Shown: positions 6,029 to 15,058 of the stretch, piece by piece
Layout of the letters: every line of letters starts with the position of its first letter
How positions within the stretch are numbered: position 1 is the first letter of the stretch
Origin: Hahella ganghwensis DSM 17046
Lineage (GTDB): Bacteria > Pseudomonadota > Gammaproteobacteria > Pseudomonadales > Oleiphilaceae
Direction of reading: 5' to 3'
Length of the DNA stretch: 64,000 nucleotides
NCBI RefSeq assembly: GCF_000376785.1
Contig: NZ_AQXX01000138.1
Span: 1-64,000 of the forward strand
Program-made: the position numbers and the translations under genes
Notes under the pieces: model-generated
Seen by the model: the letters and a program-made list of their open reading frames with translations, nothing else
Database searches by the model: none
Told to the model about the DNA's origin: nothing

Positions 6029-7204
6029 ATGTTCTGGCAATTTATTGATGTGGCAGATGATGAAAAAGTTTTGTTGTACCGGGATCGACATCTGTTTCGG
6101 GTACTGGATGCCGGTAGGTATCGCTTTTGGGGAGCGAAGAAGCGCTTTATGGCAGAAACCTGTTCTTTGAAAGAAGTTGAAGTACGCCATCCGAAACTGG
6201 ATGTGTTATTGACATTGGATACTTTCCGGCAGGAAGTGGATGTCACCATGATTGGCCTGAATGAAGTTGGGATTGTGCGACGTGACGGGCAGATTAAAAG
6301 CCTGCTGGAGCCTGGTGCCCGATTGGTCACCTGGAAATCAGCCATCAATATTACTGTTGAAGCTGTTGATATCTCTGAGAGTTATCGCCTGGCCCCTGAG
6401 CTGATGTCTCAGTTGGATCGTCTTGGTCTGGATACTGTCGGCAACCGCCGTGCCTGGATACAACTCACGGTTCCTGAGCAATCAATGGGAATGCTGTTTG
6501 TGGATGGGGAGTTGGTGAGCCTTTTGAAAGCGGGTCGATATGGTTACTGGACCTTTAACCGAGAACTGAGTTCACAGGTACATGATCTAAAGTGGCAAAG
6601 CCTGGAGGTGTCCGGACAGGAAATATTGACCAAAGACCGGGTGAGTCTGCGTCTGAATCTGAATGCGGTATATCGCATCGTAGATGTGGTAGCCGTCAGC
6701 TCTAAAGTAAAAAGTTCTGCCGACTATGTTTACCGCCGGTTGCAGTTGGCGTCAAGGGAGGCGATCGGAACCCGGACTTTGGATGAGTTGTTGGCAGATA
6801 AGAGCGCCATTGCCAAATCGATTACCAAAACGGTTACCGAAAGTTTTCAGGCTATCGGATTAGAGCTGGAGCAGGTGGGGGTGAAAGACATCATTTTGCC
6901 TGGTGAAATGAAAGAGATTCTGAATCAGGTAGTTCAGGCACAGAAGACTGCCGAAGCGAACCTGATACGACGCCGTGAAGAAACGGCGGCCACCCGATCT
7001 CTGCATAACACTGCCAAGATGATGGAAGGGAATCCTGTACTGTTGCGCCTCAAGGAACTGGAAGCGCTGGAAAAAGTCGCGGATCGTATCGGTCATCTGA
7101 CTGTCTATGGTGGATTGGATGGACTGATGAATGATCTGGTGAGTATTGCAGGCAAAGGATTTGTTAAAGCCCCTGGAAAACAGTCAGGCAAGCAGTCTCC
7201 CTGA
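6029..7204 (+). CDS. Slipin / SPFH (band 7) family protein of the RNA-repair island
   Basis: This 391-residue protein has an SPFH/band-7 domain. The core runs from about residue 130 to 320 (EILTKDRVSLRLNLNAVYRI, then the YRRLQLASREAIGTRTLDELL segment and GLELEQVGVKDIILPGEMKE). A coiled, charged helix follows (VVQAQKTAEANLIRRREETAATR). The N-terminal 110 residues repeat the band-7-like pattern (LLYRDRHLFRVLDAGRYRFWG and later MLFVDGELVSLLKAGRYGYW). There is no transmembrane segment, unlike typical slipins. ATG 6029 is chosen because AAGGAGA stands before it; an upstream GTG lies within the RNA fold. It likely oligomerises as a scaffold. I recall slipins being noted near RtcB, but the role here is inferred from context. 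Confidence 0.85.
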   Translation: MFWQFIDVADDEKVLLYRDRHLFRVLDAGRYRFWGAKKRFMAETCSLKEVEVRHPKLDVLLTLDTFRQEVDVTMIGLNEVGIVRRDGQIKSLLEPGARLVTWKSAINITVEAVDISESYRLAPELMSQLDRLGLDTVGNRRAWIQLTVPEQSMGMLFVDGELVSLLKAGRYGYWTFNRELSSQVHDLKWQSLEVSGQEILTKDRVSLRLNLNAVYRIVDVVAVSSKVKSSADYVYRRLQLASREAIGTRTLDELLADKSAIAKSITKTVTESFQAIGLELEQVGVKDIILPGEMKEILNQVVQAQKTAEANLIRRREETAATRSLHNTAKMMEGNPVLLRLKELEALEKVADRIGHLTVYGGLDGLMNDLVSIAGKGFVKAPGKQSGKQSP

Positions 7205-7259
7205 TGCTTGTCTGCAGGAATTCCGAAAAAGTGAAGTTAGGTAGTAATGAGTATCGACA

Positions 7260-8024
7260 ATGGAAAAGAGAATACATGAAGCCCTGGAAAAGATTGAATG
7301 GGAGCATGGTGTAGACATTTTGTACGCATGCGAATCAGGTAGTCGTGCCTGGGGATTTACATCTCCTAACAGCGACTATGATGTGCGATTCCTCTATGTT
7401 CACCCAGAGACTCGATGTCTTTCTATCGGCCAGCATCGTGATGTCATAGAAGAACCTATAGTGGATGAGCTGGATGTGAACGGCTGGGATTTGCGTAAAG
7501 CGCTATTGCTGATGCGTAAAAGTAACCCCAGTCTACTTGAATGGTTGCATTCGCCTATTGTGTATCGGGCGGACGAAGGGTTCCTGCATAAGGTGCGACA
7601 TCTGGCGCTGAAGAGCCTGGACCGCCGCGCTTTGATGCATCACTACAGCTCAATGGCCAGGCATGATTGGCGTAAAATCCAATCGGCTGAAGTTGTACCG
7701 CTGAAACGGTACTTCTATGTGCTTAGAACAGCGATGTGCGCATACTGGGTTGCAGACATTTCCAGGACCTCGATGCCGCCGATTCTGTTTATGGATTTGG
7801 TAAATGGCATCAAGATGTCTGAGCAGGTCAACGCCTGTATCGAGGAGCTGTTGAAATTAAAGGCACAGGCAGCCGAGAAAACTGAGGTCCCAAGATTGCC
7901 CGAAATTGAGGGTTTTGTTGAGGGTTTGCTGGCTGAACTGGACGTTGTACAGTTGGAACGGGCGAAGGTCATGGAACCGGCTCCTTTCGATCAACTGTTT
8001 CTTGAGACTCTCCGGGCCGGATAA
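7260..8024 (+). CDS. YcgL-type (COG3541) nucleotidyltransferase
   Basis: A 254-residue member of the DNA polymerase beta-like nucleotidyltransferase superfamily. The active-site pattern is clear: GSRAWG (Gly27-Ser28) followed by SDYDVRF, with Asp39 and Asp41 as metal ligands. The NPSLLEWLHSPIVY stretch and a C-terminal helical part are typical of COG3541. The substrate is unknown for the family. It lies 55 bp after the slipin gene and before a shared terminator. In a locus that also encodes RNA ligase and 3'-cyclase, a plausible job is adding or swapping nucleotides on RNA ends, perhaps on the tRNA-like RNA, which lacks CCA. That role is inference. Confidence 0.8.
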   Translation: MEKRIHEALEKIEWEHGVDILYACESGSRAWGFTSPNSDYDVRFLYVHPETRCLSIGQHRDVIEEPIVDELDVNGWDLRKALLLMRKSNPSLLEWLHSPIVYRADEGFLHKVRHLALKSLDRRALMHHYSSMARHDWRKIQSAEVVPLKRYFYVLRTAMCAYWVADISRTSMPPILFMDLVNGIKMSEQVNACIEELLKLKAQAAEKTEVPRLPEIEGFVEGLLAELDVVQLERAKVMEPAPFDQLFLETLRAG

Positions 8025-8039
8025 CCCGGAGAGTTTTTC
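8007..8039 (+). terminator. Rho-independent terminator of slipin-nucleotidyltransferase operon
   Basis: ACTCTCCGGG (8007-8016) pairs perfectly with CCCGGAGAGT (8025-8034) around an 8-nt loop and is followed by a T run. The stop codon of the nucleotidyltransferase gene lies in the loop, so the stem uses the last codons of the gene. Confidence 0.92.
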
Positions 8040-8081
8040 TGATAATTAGCTGAGATTAGGTTTTAAACGCAGGGCTCTGGA

Positions 8082-9452
8082 TTACTCCTGCTTAGGACCT
8101 ACCCAAACTTGCTGGGCGTTGACGAACTCGTGAATGCCATGGGGACCTAATTCACGGCCGAAGCCAGAACGCTTGATGCCGCCACTGGGTAAGCGTGGAT
8201 CCGTTTTGACAATGCCGTTAATGGCCACTTGCCCGGTATCCAACCGGCGAGCGATTAGCTCACCTCTTTTCGCTGTTGTCCACACGCCTGCGGCCAGCCC
8301 ATACTCTGTATTGTTGGCAATGTTTATGGCGTCTTCTTCGTCCTTGGCTTTCATGACTACCGCGACAGGCCCAAAGGTTTCTTCGCACGCAGCCGCCATG
8401 GACTCAGTGACATCCACCAATAAGGTGACCGGGTAAAAGAAGCCTTCTCCAGCGGGAATTTCGCCTCCCAAGAGGCAGGTTGCCCCCGCCTCGATTGTTT
8501 GCAGAACTTGCCGGTGCAGGTTATCTCGCAGATCACCTCGGGCAATTGGTCCAATATCGGTAGCTTCGTCGCTCGGGTCGCCCACCTTCAGGGCTTCCAG
8601 ACGTTCCTTCAGAAGTTTGACCATTCTGTCGTAAACGGGCTCTTCCACAATAATCCGTTTGGCTGCAATGCAGCTTTGGCCCGCATTGATAATGCGTGAC
8701 AATGTAATCACATCAGCGGCCTGCTCAAGATCCCCATCTGCCAGAACAATGCAGGGATCTGAACCTCCCAGTTCCAGAACTGAATGCTTGATCTCTGAAG
8801 CTGCTATGGATGCGACGGCTGCTCCTGCTTTGTCTGAGCCAGTAAATGATACGGCCTGAATGTGTTTATCCCGGATAACTGGTTCGACTCTTGATGTTTC
8901 CAATGGAAGATTCTGAAAGATGCCTTTAGGCGCTCCTGAACGTTCGAATAGCTCTCCAATCGCGATACCGCAAGCTGGAACATGTGGATCATGTTTCATA
9001 ATGCAGGTATTACCCGCCATTAGGGTGGGAGCACAAAATCGAAAGGCCAGCCAGAATGGTGCATTCCAGGGCAATATGCCCAGAATGGTTCCCAGAGGAA
9101 GATAATGAACATAACTCAGGGAAGCGTCGGAACCGAGAATGTCACTCTTGAGATAAGATTCTGCATGTTCGGCATAATGCTCTGCGCACCAGGCCGCTTT
9201 CTGGACTTCTCCACGGGCTTCTTTAATGGGTTTGCCCATCTCTTCTGTCATCAACGGTGCCAGATTGTTGATTTCCTTACGCATGAGATCTGCCACATTG
9301 CGAAGGACTTGTGCACGTTGCTCAAAACTTGTTTTACGCCAGTCCTGAAAGGCGTTATGCGCTTTATTTAGGATGGCTTCCACTTGATCAGGAGTTGCTG
9401 GTTCGACCTCGTTTAGCACTTTTCCTGTGGTCGGATTTATTGCAGTTAGCAT
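8082..9452 (-). CDS. NAD(P)-dependent aldehyde dehydrogenase, ectoine degradation (DoeC-like / succinate-semialdehyde dehydrogenase family)
   Basis: The 456-residue protein is an aldehyde dehydrogenase: PWNAPFWLAF and FTGSDKAGAAVA (cofactor binding), catalytic Glu227 in VLELGGSDP, and the nucleophile Cys261 in NAGQSCIAAKR. By sequence it would usually be named succinate-semialdehyde dehydrogenase. Its position downstream of ectoine hydrolase and diaminobutyrate transaminase genes makes aspartate-semialdehyde oxidation to aspartate (DoeC role) more likely. The gene is last in a four-gene minus-strand set, 62 bp after the hydrolase gene. The context, not the sequence, decides the substrate. Confidence 0.8.
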   Translation of the reverse strand: MLTAINPTTGKVLNEVEPATPDQVEAILNKAHNAFQDWRKTSFEQRAQVLRNVADLMRKEINNLAPLMTEEMGKPIKEARGEVQKAAWCAEHYAEHAESYLKSDILGSDASLSYVHYLPLGTILGILPWNAPFWLAFRFCAPTLMAGNTCIMKHDPHVPACGIAIGELFERSGAPKGIFQNLPLETSRVEPVIRDKHIQAVSFTGSDKAGAAVASIAASEIKHSVLELGGSDPCIVLADGDLEQAADVITLSRIINAGQSCIAAKRIIVEEPVYDRMVKLLKERLEALKVGDPSDEATDIGPIARGDLRDNLHRQVLQTIEAGATCLLGGEIPAGEGFFYPVTLLVDVTESMAAACEETFGPVAVVMKAKDEEDAINIANNTEYGLAAGVWTTAKRGELIARRLDTGQVAINGIVKTDPRLPSGGIKRSGFGRELGPHGIHEFVNAQQVWVGPKQE

Positions 9453-9514
9453 GACTATTCTCCTTCAAATATGGTGCCTCGAAGAAGCTCCGGACACCCC
9501 GGTGAATCAATTGA

Positions 9515-10843
9515 TCAGGATGCGGCTGCCGAAGAGGAGTCCTGCTTTTTTCTCCCGCCTTTTCCATTGCCACCCTTCAGAGGTGCTTTTTCATCGTTAT
9601 CAGAGGCAGCAGATGAACTCTCTTTATCGGTCCGATCCACATCACCAGAAGAATGTTGCTTTTTCGACGTGGCCCGAGATTCAGGCTTAACAACGAAATC
9701 CATGTCCAGGGTGAAAAATGATTCACAGCCCTTTGCGGTCACGTGAATAGTGTCTGAAATCCCGACAGTTTTATCGCCGTCCACGCCCCACATCCAGGGA
9801 ATAATGTGGAACGTCATTCCCTCGCGAAGTACTTGCGAGTCTCCTTGTTTAAGACTCACGATGTATCCTTCGTCCCAACTTGGCGGAAATGCGATGCCAA
9901 TGGAATATCCGGAACGGGTGATCAGACGTGCGCCCACCTTGTTATCGGTAATGATATTGCGTATCAGATTGTCCACGTCGGAGACTGTAAGGCCCGGTTG
10001 GATCAGCGACTTGACCTCCTCCAATGCATACTTCATGCGTTCCTGTGCATGGTGCATGGAGTCTGTTAGCTTACCGAGTACCACAGTGCGCATCATGGCT
10101 GTGTGATAACGGCGGTAACACCCTCCAACTTCCAGGAAAACATGCTCGCCCGGTTGTACGGTTCTCCCTTCCCAGGTCGCATGGCCGATCATAGATCGCG
10201 GACCAGAGGTGACATAAGGCATGACAGCCGGAGGTTCCCCTCCGGCTTTAAACATGGCATTTGAAATGGCCGCACCGATATCATTTTCAGTCGCACCGGC
10301 CTCACAGGCTTCAAAACCGGCCAGCATGCCCTGCTCTGTAGCATAGGCCGCCTTTTTCATGACATCGATCTCGACAGCAGACTTACACACTCGCCCCTCC
10401 TCGACGATGCCAAAGCAATCCATCAATCGACCATCCAAAAAGGTCGTGTGTATACTGTCCTGATGGTAAGCGGGGAAGAAATAACTGTTACGCTCATAGC
10501 CGATGTTTTTCCCGGTTAAGCCAAATTCCCGCAGAGATTCCACCAGCATCTGGATGGCATCACCAGTATCAGGGTAAGGGCGGGTCAGCTCCAGCCAGGT
10601 TCTGGCGTGAATATTGGATTCCTCCATGGCTCGGGTAATCATGAAAGGTTCGTTCTCGAGCGGGACGACCAAGGCCTGAAAGAATGAATAGCCGGTGGTT
10701 TGATAGTCGGTCAGATACATTAAATTTTCCGGATCGGTAATGACCACGGCATCCAGTAACCTGTCCGCCATTCTATCGCGAAGGGCCTGAAGCCGACGAA
10801 CATATTCCTCAAACGGGAAAGTCATATCATCACGCTGTCTCAT
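9515..10843 (-). CDS. doeA: Ectoine hydrolase DoeA (M24-peptidase fold) with low-complexity C-terminal tail
   Basis: DoeA opens the ectoine ring to N-acetyl-diaminobutyrate. The protein has the creatinase-like N-terminal domain (NLMYLTDYQTTGYSFFQAL) and the pita-bread domain. In the latter, the usual metal ligands are partly replaced, as in ectoine hydrolases (GPRSMIGHATWEGR, LEVGGCYRRYHTAMMRT, HIIPWMWGVDGDKTVGISDT). The first 385 residues cover the usual family length of about 400. A Ser/Lys/Asp/Gly-rich tail of about 55 residues follows (from ESRATSKKQHSSGD on), which I do not expect in this family. The start overlaps the stop of doeD by ATGA. ATG at 10825 is an alternative start. Confidence 0.82.
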   Translation of the reverse strand: MRQRDDMTFPFEEYVRRLQALRDRMADRLLDAVVITDPENLMYLTDYQTTGYSFFQALVVPLENEPFMITRAMEESNIHARTWLELTRPYPDTGDAIQMLVESLREFGLTGKNIGYERNSYFFPAYHQDSIHTTFLDGRLMDCFGIVEEGRVCKSAVEIDVMKKAAYATEQGMLAGFEACEAGATENDIGAAISNAMFKAGGEPPAVMPYVTSGPRSMIGHATWEGRTVQPGEHVFLEVGGCYRRYHTAMMRTVVLGKLTDSMHHAQERMKYALEEVKSLIQPGLTVSDVDNLIRNIITDNKVGARLITRSGYSIGIAFPPSWDEGYIVSLKQGDSQVLREGMTFHIIPWMWGVDGDKTVGISDTIHVTAKGCESFFTLDMDFVVKPESRATSKKQHSSGDVDRTDKESSSAASDNDEKAPLKGGNGKGGRKKQDSSSAAAS

Positions 10844-12117
10844 GCTGCCTCCAATGCTTTTGCAATTGCGTCCGAAAGAATGGACAGGCCTTCACTGAGG
10901 TCTTCATCTGGAATCGTCAGGGGCGGGATCAGCTTCAGTACTTTGCCGCCGGTTCCACAGGCACCTAACAACAGGCCTGATTCGAAGCAGATCGAAGCGG
11001 CAGCTTTGGCGATGCTCCCGTCACGCAAATCGATCCCTTGCATCATGCCTTTACCACGTACCTGAAAATGTCTGGCACTGTGTTCGCTGCATATTCCCTG
11101 CAAATGTTCCTGCATCAAAGCACCTTTGCGCTTAACCTCCTGCATCAGAGCATCATCCTGGAAGTAGGAGAGTGCTTCTTTGCCGGCGACAAAGGACAGG
11201 CCCTGACCTCGGAAAGTCCCTGTATGCTCGCCAGGAGACCAGTGTTTGTCATGCTCTGGTTTAATCAGGTTCATGGCCAGAGGTGTTCCAAAACCGCCTA
11301 TGCCTTTGGCCAGTGTAATAATGTCTGGATCGACTCCCATGTTGTCGAAGCTGAAATATGAGCCGGTACGTCCACAGCCCGCTTGAATGTCATCGATGAT
11401 AAACAATGCACCCAGGTCATGCGCCAATTGTTCAATCGCCTGCAGCCATTCCTGGCTGGCGACATGAACGCCGCCTTCTGCCTGTACCGACTCCACCAGA
11501 AATGCGGCTGGCGGTTCCAGGCCACTGGAGGCATCTGCGTAAAACGCGCGCAGGCGGTCAACCGACTGTAACCCGCAGCCCAAATCGCAATCGACGCATG
11601 GGCGTTCGCATCCGAACGGCTGGCGCAGAATATGGTTTAACGGTACTCCGGCTGCGTTACGGAAGTAGCTGTTAGCTGTTGCTGCCAATGCCCCCAGAGT
11701 CATACCGTGAAACCCTGAGTTGAATGCCACAATCGTTTGGCGTCCGGTGACTTTACGTGCCAGTTTCATGGCACTTTCCACCGCATTGGTGCCCGTTGGT
11801 CCCATGAACATCATCTTATGATTCATGCCACGGGGTTCCATAATCGTTTGAACAAAGGTTTCGATGAATTGACGTTTGGGAGTGGTGTACATGTCCAAAC
11901 TATGGGCAACGCCATCATTCTGGATGAACTCGATGAGCGCTTTTTTCATTCGCTCATTGTTGTGACCAAAATTGAGAACACCGGCACCGGCAAAGAAATC
12001 GATGTAGGACTTGCCCTCTTCATCCACCTGCCTCGCATTGGAGGCTTTGGTAAAGACGGTAGGATACAGTCGACAATAGCCGCGGATATCCGATTCCCAT
12101 TTTTCAAACACGTTCAT
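10840..12117 (-). CDS. doeD: Diaminobutyrate--2-oxoglutarate transaminase DoeD-like (EctB family)
   Basis: This class-III PLP aminotransferase of 425 residues carries GPTGTNAVESAMKLAR, FHGMTLGAL, LFIIDDIQAGCGRTG and the PLP lysine Lys271 in ITLAKGIGGFGTP. It would convert L-2,4-diaminobutyrate to aspartate semialdehyde in ectoine breakdown; the fold is the same as biosynthetic EctB. The degradative role is inferred from the neighbouring hydrolase and the absence of ectA/ectC. An odd feature is a cluster of four cysteines (Cys170, 174, 177, 181; CX3CX2CX3C) in a segment where EctB-type enzymes normally have a plain surface loop. It overlaps doeA by 4 bp. Confidence 0.82.
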   Translation of the reverse strand: MNVFEKWESDIRGYCRLYPTVFTKASNARQVDEEGKSYIDFFAGAGVLNFGHNNERMKKALIEFIQNDGVAHSLDMYTTPKRQFIETFVQTIMEPRGMNHKMMFMGPTGTNAVESAMKLARKVTGRQTIVAFNSGFHGMTLGALAATANSYFRNAAGVPLNHILRQPFGCERPCVDCDLGCGLQSVDRLRAFYADASSGLEPPAAFLVESVQAEGGVHVASQEWLQAIEQLAHDLGALFIIDDIQAGCGRTGSYFSFDNMGVDPDIITLAKGIGGFGTPLAMNLIKPEHDKHWSPGEHTGTFRGQGLSFVAGKEALSYFQDDALMQEVKRKGALMQEHLQGICSEHSARHFQVRGKGMMQGIDLRDGSIAKAAASICFESGLLLGACGTGGKVLKLIPPLTIPDEDLSEGLSILSDAIAKALEAA

Positions 12118-12289
12118 GACAGCCCTCCCAGGTTGAGCTATGAATGAAGATGTTTCGCGCCGGAGCGTTCAGGCCGTGATCAATTCGGTGAACAACCGGG
12201 AAACATCCCTGATATGCCGATGGTGAAATCGGCTTGTAAAGCTGGCGTATTACCGCCAGTACTGAATTTGTCTGTTGGGCCCGTAGCAG

Positions 12290-13465
12290 TCAATCCGGTA
12301 GCGGCGCTCCTGCCAGACGAGCTAAAATACGCGTGACATGTGGAATCAGCGCGTCGTTGAAATCGTATTTCGGGCTGTGACAGGGAACGTTATGCCGTAT
12401 CTCGTCAGTACCCGATCCGATCAGGGCGAAGGCTCCGGGAATTTCATTCAGGTAATAGCTAAAATCCTCTGATGCCATGATGGGAACCCGGATAGTGTTA
12501 TCGAAAGTTCCTGAGCCGAATTCGTCTACCAGAGCCTCTCGGAATTTTTCAGCCTCTGTTGCATGATTAATGGTTGGCTGGTAACGCGGATGTACTTCAA
12601 CCATACATGTGGTGCCGTAAGCCTGAGCGGTCGACTCGGCAATTTCTTTTATCAGACGATCGATCAAAGGCCTGTCATCAGGGTCTGTCAGTCTGTAGCT
12701 ACCTTCCAGTATGGCTTTCTCCGGGATTACGGTGACGCCGCTTTTGGCATCGAATGAAGTGACGCTGATGACTGTGGCACTTTGTGCCGGGAGGCGCCGA
12801 CTTACCAGTTGCTGTAGCGCGAGAACAATGGCAGAACCGGCCAATACAGGGTCACGGCAAAGCTCTGGCTGGCTGGAATGCCCGCCTGCTCCCTGGACTG
12901 TCAATTGGAAGGTGCCGTTGCCGGCCATCACTGCCGCATCAGGGCAGACCACCTGCCCGAGCGGAATGGCAGGCCAGTTATGCCATCCATAGATCGCTTT
13001 GACACCTTCCAGAGCGCCATCTTCAATCATGCGTTTGGCGCCATGCCCGCCCTCTTCTGCTGGTTGAAACAGGAGGGTTACAGGTCCGGGAAGTTCACTT
13101 TCATACCGTTTCAGCCACTGGGCCGTATTGTAAAGCGTGGCAGTGTGTCCGTCGTGCCCACAGGCATGCATGCAGCCGTCATGTTCTGAGGTCCAGTCAA
13201 CGCCAGACTTTTCAATTATAGGCAGAGCGTCAATATCCGCTCTCAGGGCGATATGGGGGCCGGGTTTGTCAGAGGCGAGCACCGCGATAGTTCCGGTATC
13301 GGCACATTCACGCCATTGGATGCCGAGCGCAGTCAGCCTTTGACGAATTCGCTCAGCGGTTTCGACCTCGGACCATCCCAGTTCTGGGTAACGGTGTAGC
13401 TCTCGTCGAAAGCTGACCGAAGTGGTAATAATTTCATTCCAGGAGTTGGTATGTTGCTGCGACAC
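12290..13465 (-). CDS. N2-acetyl-L-2,4-diaminobutanoate deacetylase DoeB2-like (M20 amidohydrolase)
   Basis: A 391-residue M20-family metallo-amidohydrolase with HRYPELGWSE, MHACGHDGHTAT (metal His and Asp), FQPAEEGGHGAKRMI (catalytic Glu) and a C-terminal ASEDFSYYL motif. In the ectoine context it would remove the acetyl group from N2-acetyl-diaminobutyrate, feeding DoeD. It uses a GTG start (13465) with GAGG six bases before it. It lies 172 bp upstream of doeD on the same strand and is probably the first gene of the unit. Without the context it would be named a generic amidohydrolase. Confidence 0.75.
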   Translation of the reverse strand: MSQQHTNSWNEIITTSVSFRRELHRYPELGWSEVETAERIRQRLTALGIQWRECADTGTIAVLASDKPGPHIALRADIDALPIIEKSGVDWTSEHDGCMHACGHDGHTATLYNTAQWLKRYESELPGPVTLLFQPAEEGGHGAKRMIEDGALEGVKAIYGWHNWPAIPLGQVVCPDAAVMAGNGTFQLTVQGAGGHSSQPELCRDPVLAGSAIVLALQQLVSRRLPAQSATVISVTSFDAKSGVTVIPEKAILEGSYRLTDPDDRPLIDRLIKEIAESTAQAYGTTCMVEVHPRYQPTINHATEAEKFREALVDEFGSGTFDNTIRVPIMASEDFSYYLNEIPGAFALIGSGTDEIRHNVPCHSPKYDFNDALIPHVTRILARLAGAPLPD

Positions 13466-13708
13466 GTGACCTCACACTTCACCAGGACTTGTGAACACTG
13501 GCAGGATTTTAATCTCTGCATACCGCCACCTGATACTGCATATTGCAGGTGGCTGGACAAAAAAACATCCAGTCCTTTTACACTAGTTTCATCCACGGCA
13601 CTGTTGCAAGGTTTTTCCAAACTTTAATGGAAATTGAGCCTGATCAATTTTGCTGAACCGCTTAGCCTTAGAATACCCCGCCATTTATGTTTCAAATGGT
13701 TTATCACT

Positions 13709-15058
13709 ATGTTCAAACCGGAACTCCTGTCTCCCGCAGGCTCTCTTAAACACATGCAATTTGCCTACGCCTATGGCGCGGATGCTGTCTATGCCGGTCA
13801 GCCCCGGTACAGTCTTCGGGTCAGGGAAAACAGTTTTGATCTGCCGACACTCGAAGAAGGTATCGGCATCGCTCATAATTCCGGCAAGAAGTTTTACCTG
13901 GCTGCGAATATTGCCCCTCATAACAGCAAAGTAAAAACCTTTCTCAAGGATATGGCTCCGATTGTGGAAATGGGGCCGGATGCGCTGATCATGTCTGATC
14001 CGGGTCTGATCATGATGGTTCGTGAAGCCTGGCCTGATATGCCGGTGCATTTGTCGGTACAGGCCAATGCTGTCAACTATGCTGCGGTAGAGTTCTGGCG
14101 GCGGATGGGTCTGGAACGCGTGATTCTGTCCCGGGAGCTTTCACTGGATGAAATCGCAGAAATCCGAGAACGTGTTCCTGGAATGGAGTTGGAAGTCTTT
14201 GTTCATGGTGCTTTGTGTATTGCCTATTCAGGTCGCTGTCTGCTATCCGGTTATATGAACAAACGTGATCCCAACCAGGGAACCTGCACAAATGCATGTC
14301 GCTGGAAGTATGACGCGACGGCGGCAGATCAGGATGGCGCGGGTAATATTATTCCGGCCGTGGCAGATGAGCCTGGAGTCTGGAATCCTCAGCAGAGTCC
14401 GACGTTGGGGAAGGGAGAGCCCACTGACCAGATGTTTCTGTTGCAAGAGCAGGGTCGTCCCGGTGAAGCCATGCCGGCGTTTGAAGATGAACACGGTACC
14501 TACATCATGAATTCCAAGGATCTCCGGGCGATTCAACATGTGGAAAAGTTCTGTCGAATAGGGGTGCATTCATTGAAAATCGAAGGGCGCACCAAATCCC
14601 ATTACTACGTGGCCCGTACAGCCCAGGTATACCGACAAGCCATTGACGACGCAGTCGCTGGCAGACCGTTCAATATGACACTGATGGATACTCTGGAAAA
14701 ACTGTCCCACAGGGGATACACAGAGGGTTTTTATCGACGACATGTGCATGACGAATATCAGAACTATGAAACCGGGACCTCGCTTTTGGGGAGTCAACAG
14801 TTTGTGGGTGAGGTTCTCGACTATCATTCAGGTCAGAATGAAATACTTGTGGAAGTGAAGAACAGATTTGCACCAGGTGACACACTGGAGCTCATGTCGC
14901 CTGGCGGTAATACCCGGTTTCAGCTTGAAGGATTAATGAATGCCAAAGGCGAGTCAGTTGATGCAGCCCCGGGGTCCGGGCACCGTGTCAGGCTCAGATT
15001 GCCAGAGGAGGTGAAAGACGTCGGTAAGTACTCGCTGTTGATGCGGGAGATGGTTTGA
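13709..15058 (+). CDS. trhP: Peptidase U32 family tRNA hydroxylation protein TrhP (YegQ)
   Basis: TrhP (YegQ) is needed for prephenate-dependent 5-hydroxyuridine formation at tRNA wobble position 34. The protein of 449 residues begins MFKPELLSPAGSLKHMQFAYAYGADAVYAG. It has the U32 signature around residue 165-180 (EVFVHGALCIAYSGRCLLSGYM) and clustered cysteines (GTCTNACRWKY) likely to hold an Fe-S cluster. The C-terminal beta-barrel-like domain (VGEVLDYHSGQNEILVEVKN) is present. ATG 13709 matches the family N terminus; an in-frame ATG 25 codons upstream gives an unlikely extension. Confidence 0.92.
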   Translation: MFKPELLSPAGSLKHMQFAYAYGADAVYAGQPRYSLRVRENSFDLPTLEEGIGIAHNSGKKFYLAANIAPHNSKVKTFLKDMAPIVEMGPDALIMSDPGLIMMVREAWPDMPVHLSVQANAVNYAAVEFWRRMGLERVILSRELSLDEIAEIRERVPGMELEVFVHGALCIAYSGRCLLSGYMNKRDPNQGTCTNACRWKYDATAADQDGAGNIIPAVADEPGVWNPQQSPTLGKGEPTDQMFLLQEQGRPGEAMPAFEDEHGTYIMNSKDLRAIQHVEKFCRIGVHSLKIEGRTKSHYYVARTAQVYRQAIDDAVAGRPFNMTLMDTLEKLSHRGYTEGFYRRHVHDEYQNYETGTSLLGSQQFVGEVLDYHSGQNEILVEVKNRFAPGDTLELMSPGGNTRFQLEGLMNAKGESVDAAPGSGHRVRLRLPEEVKDVGKYSLLMREMV

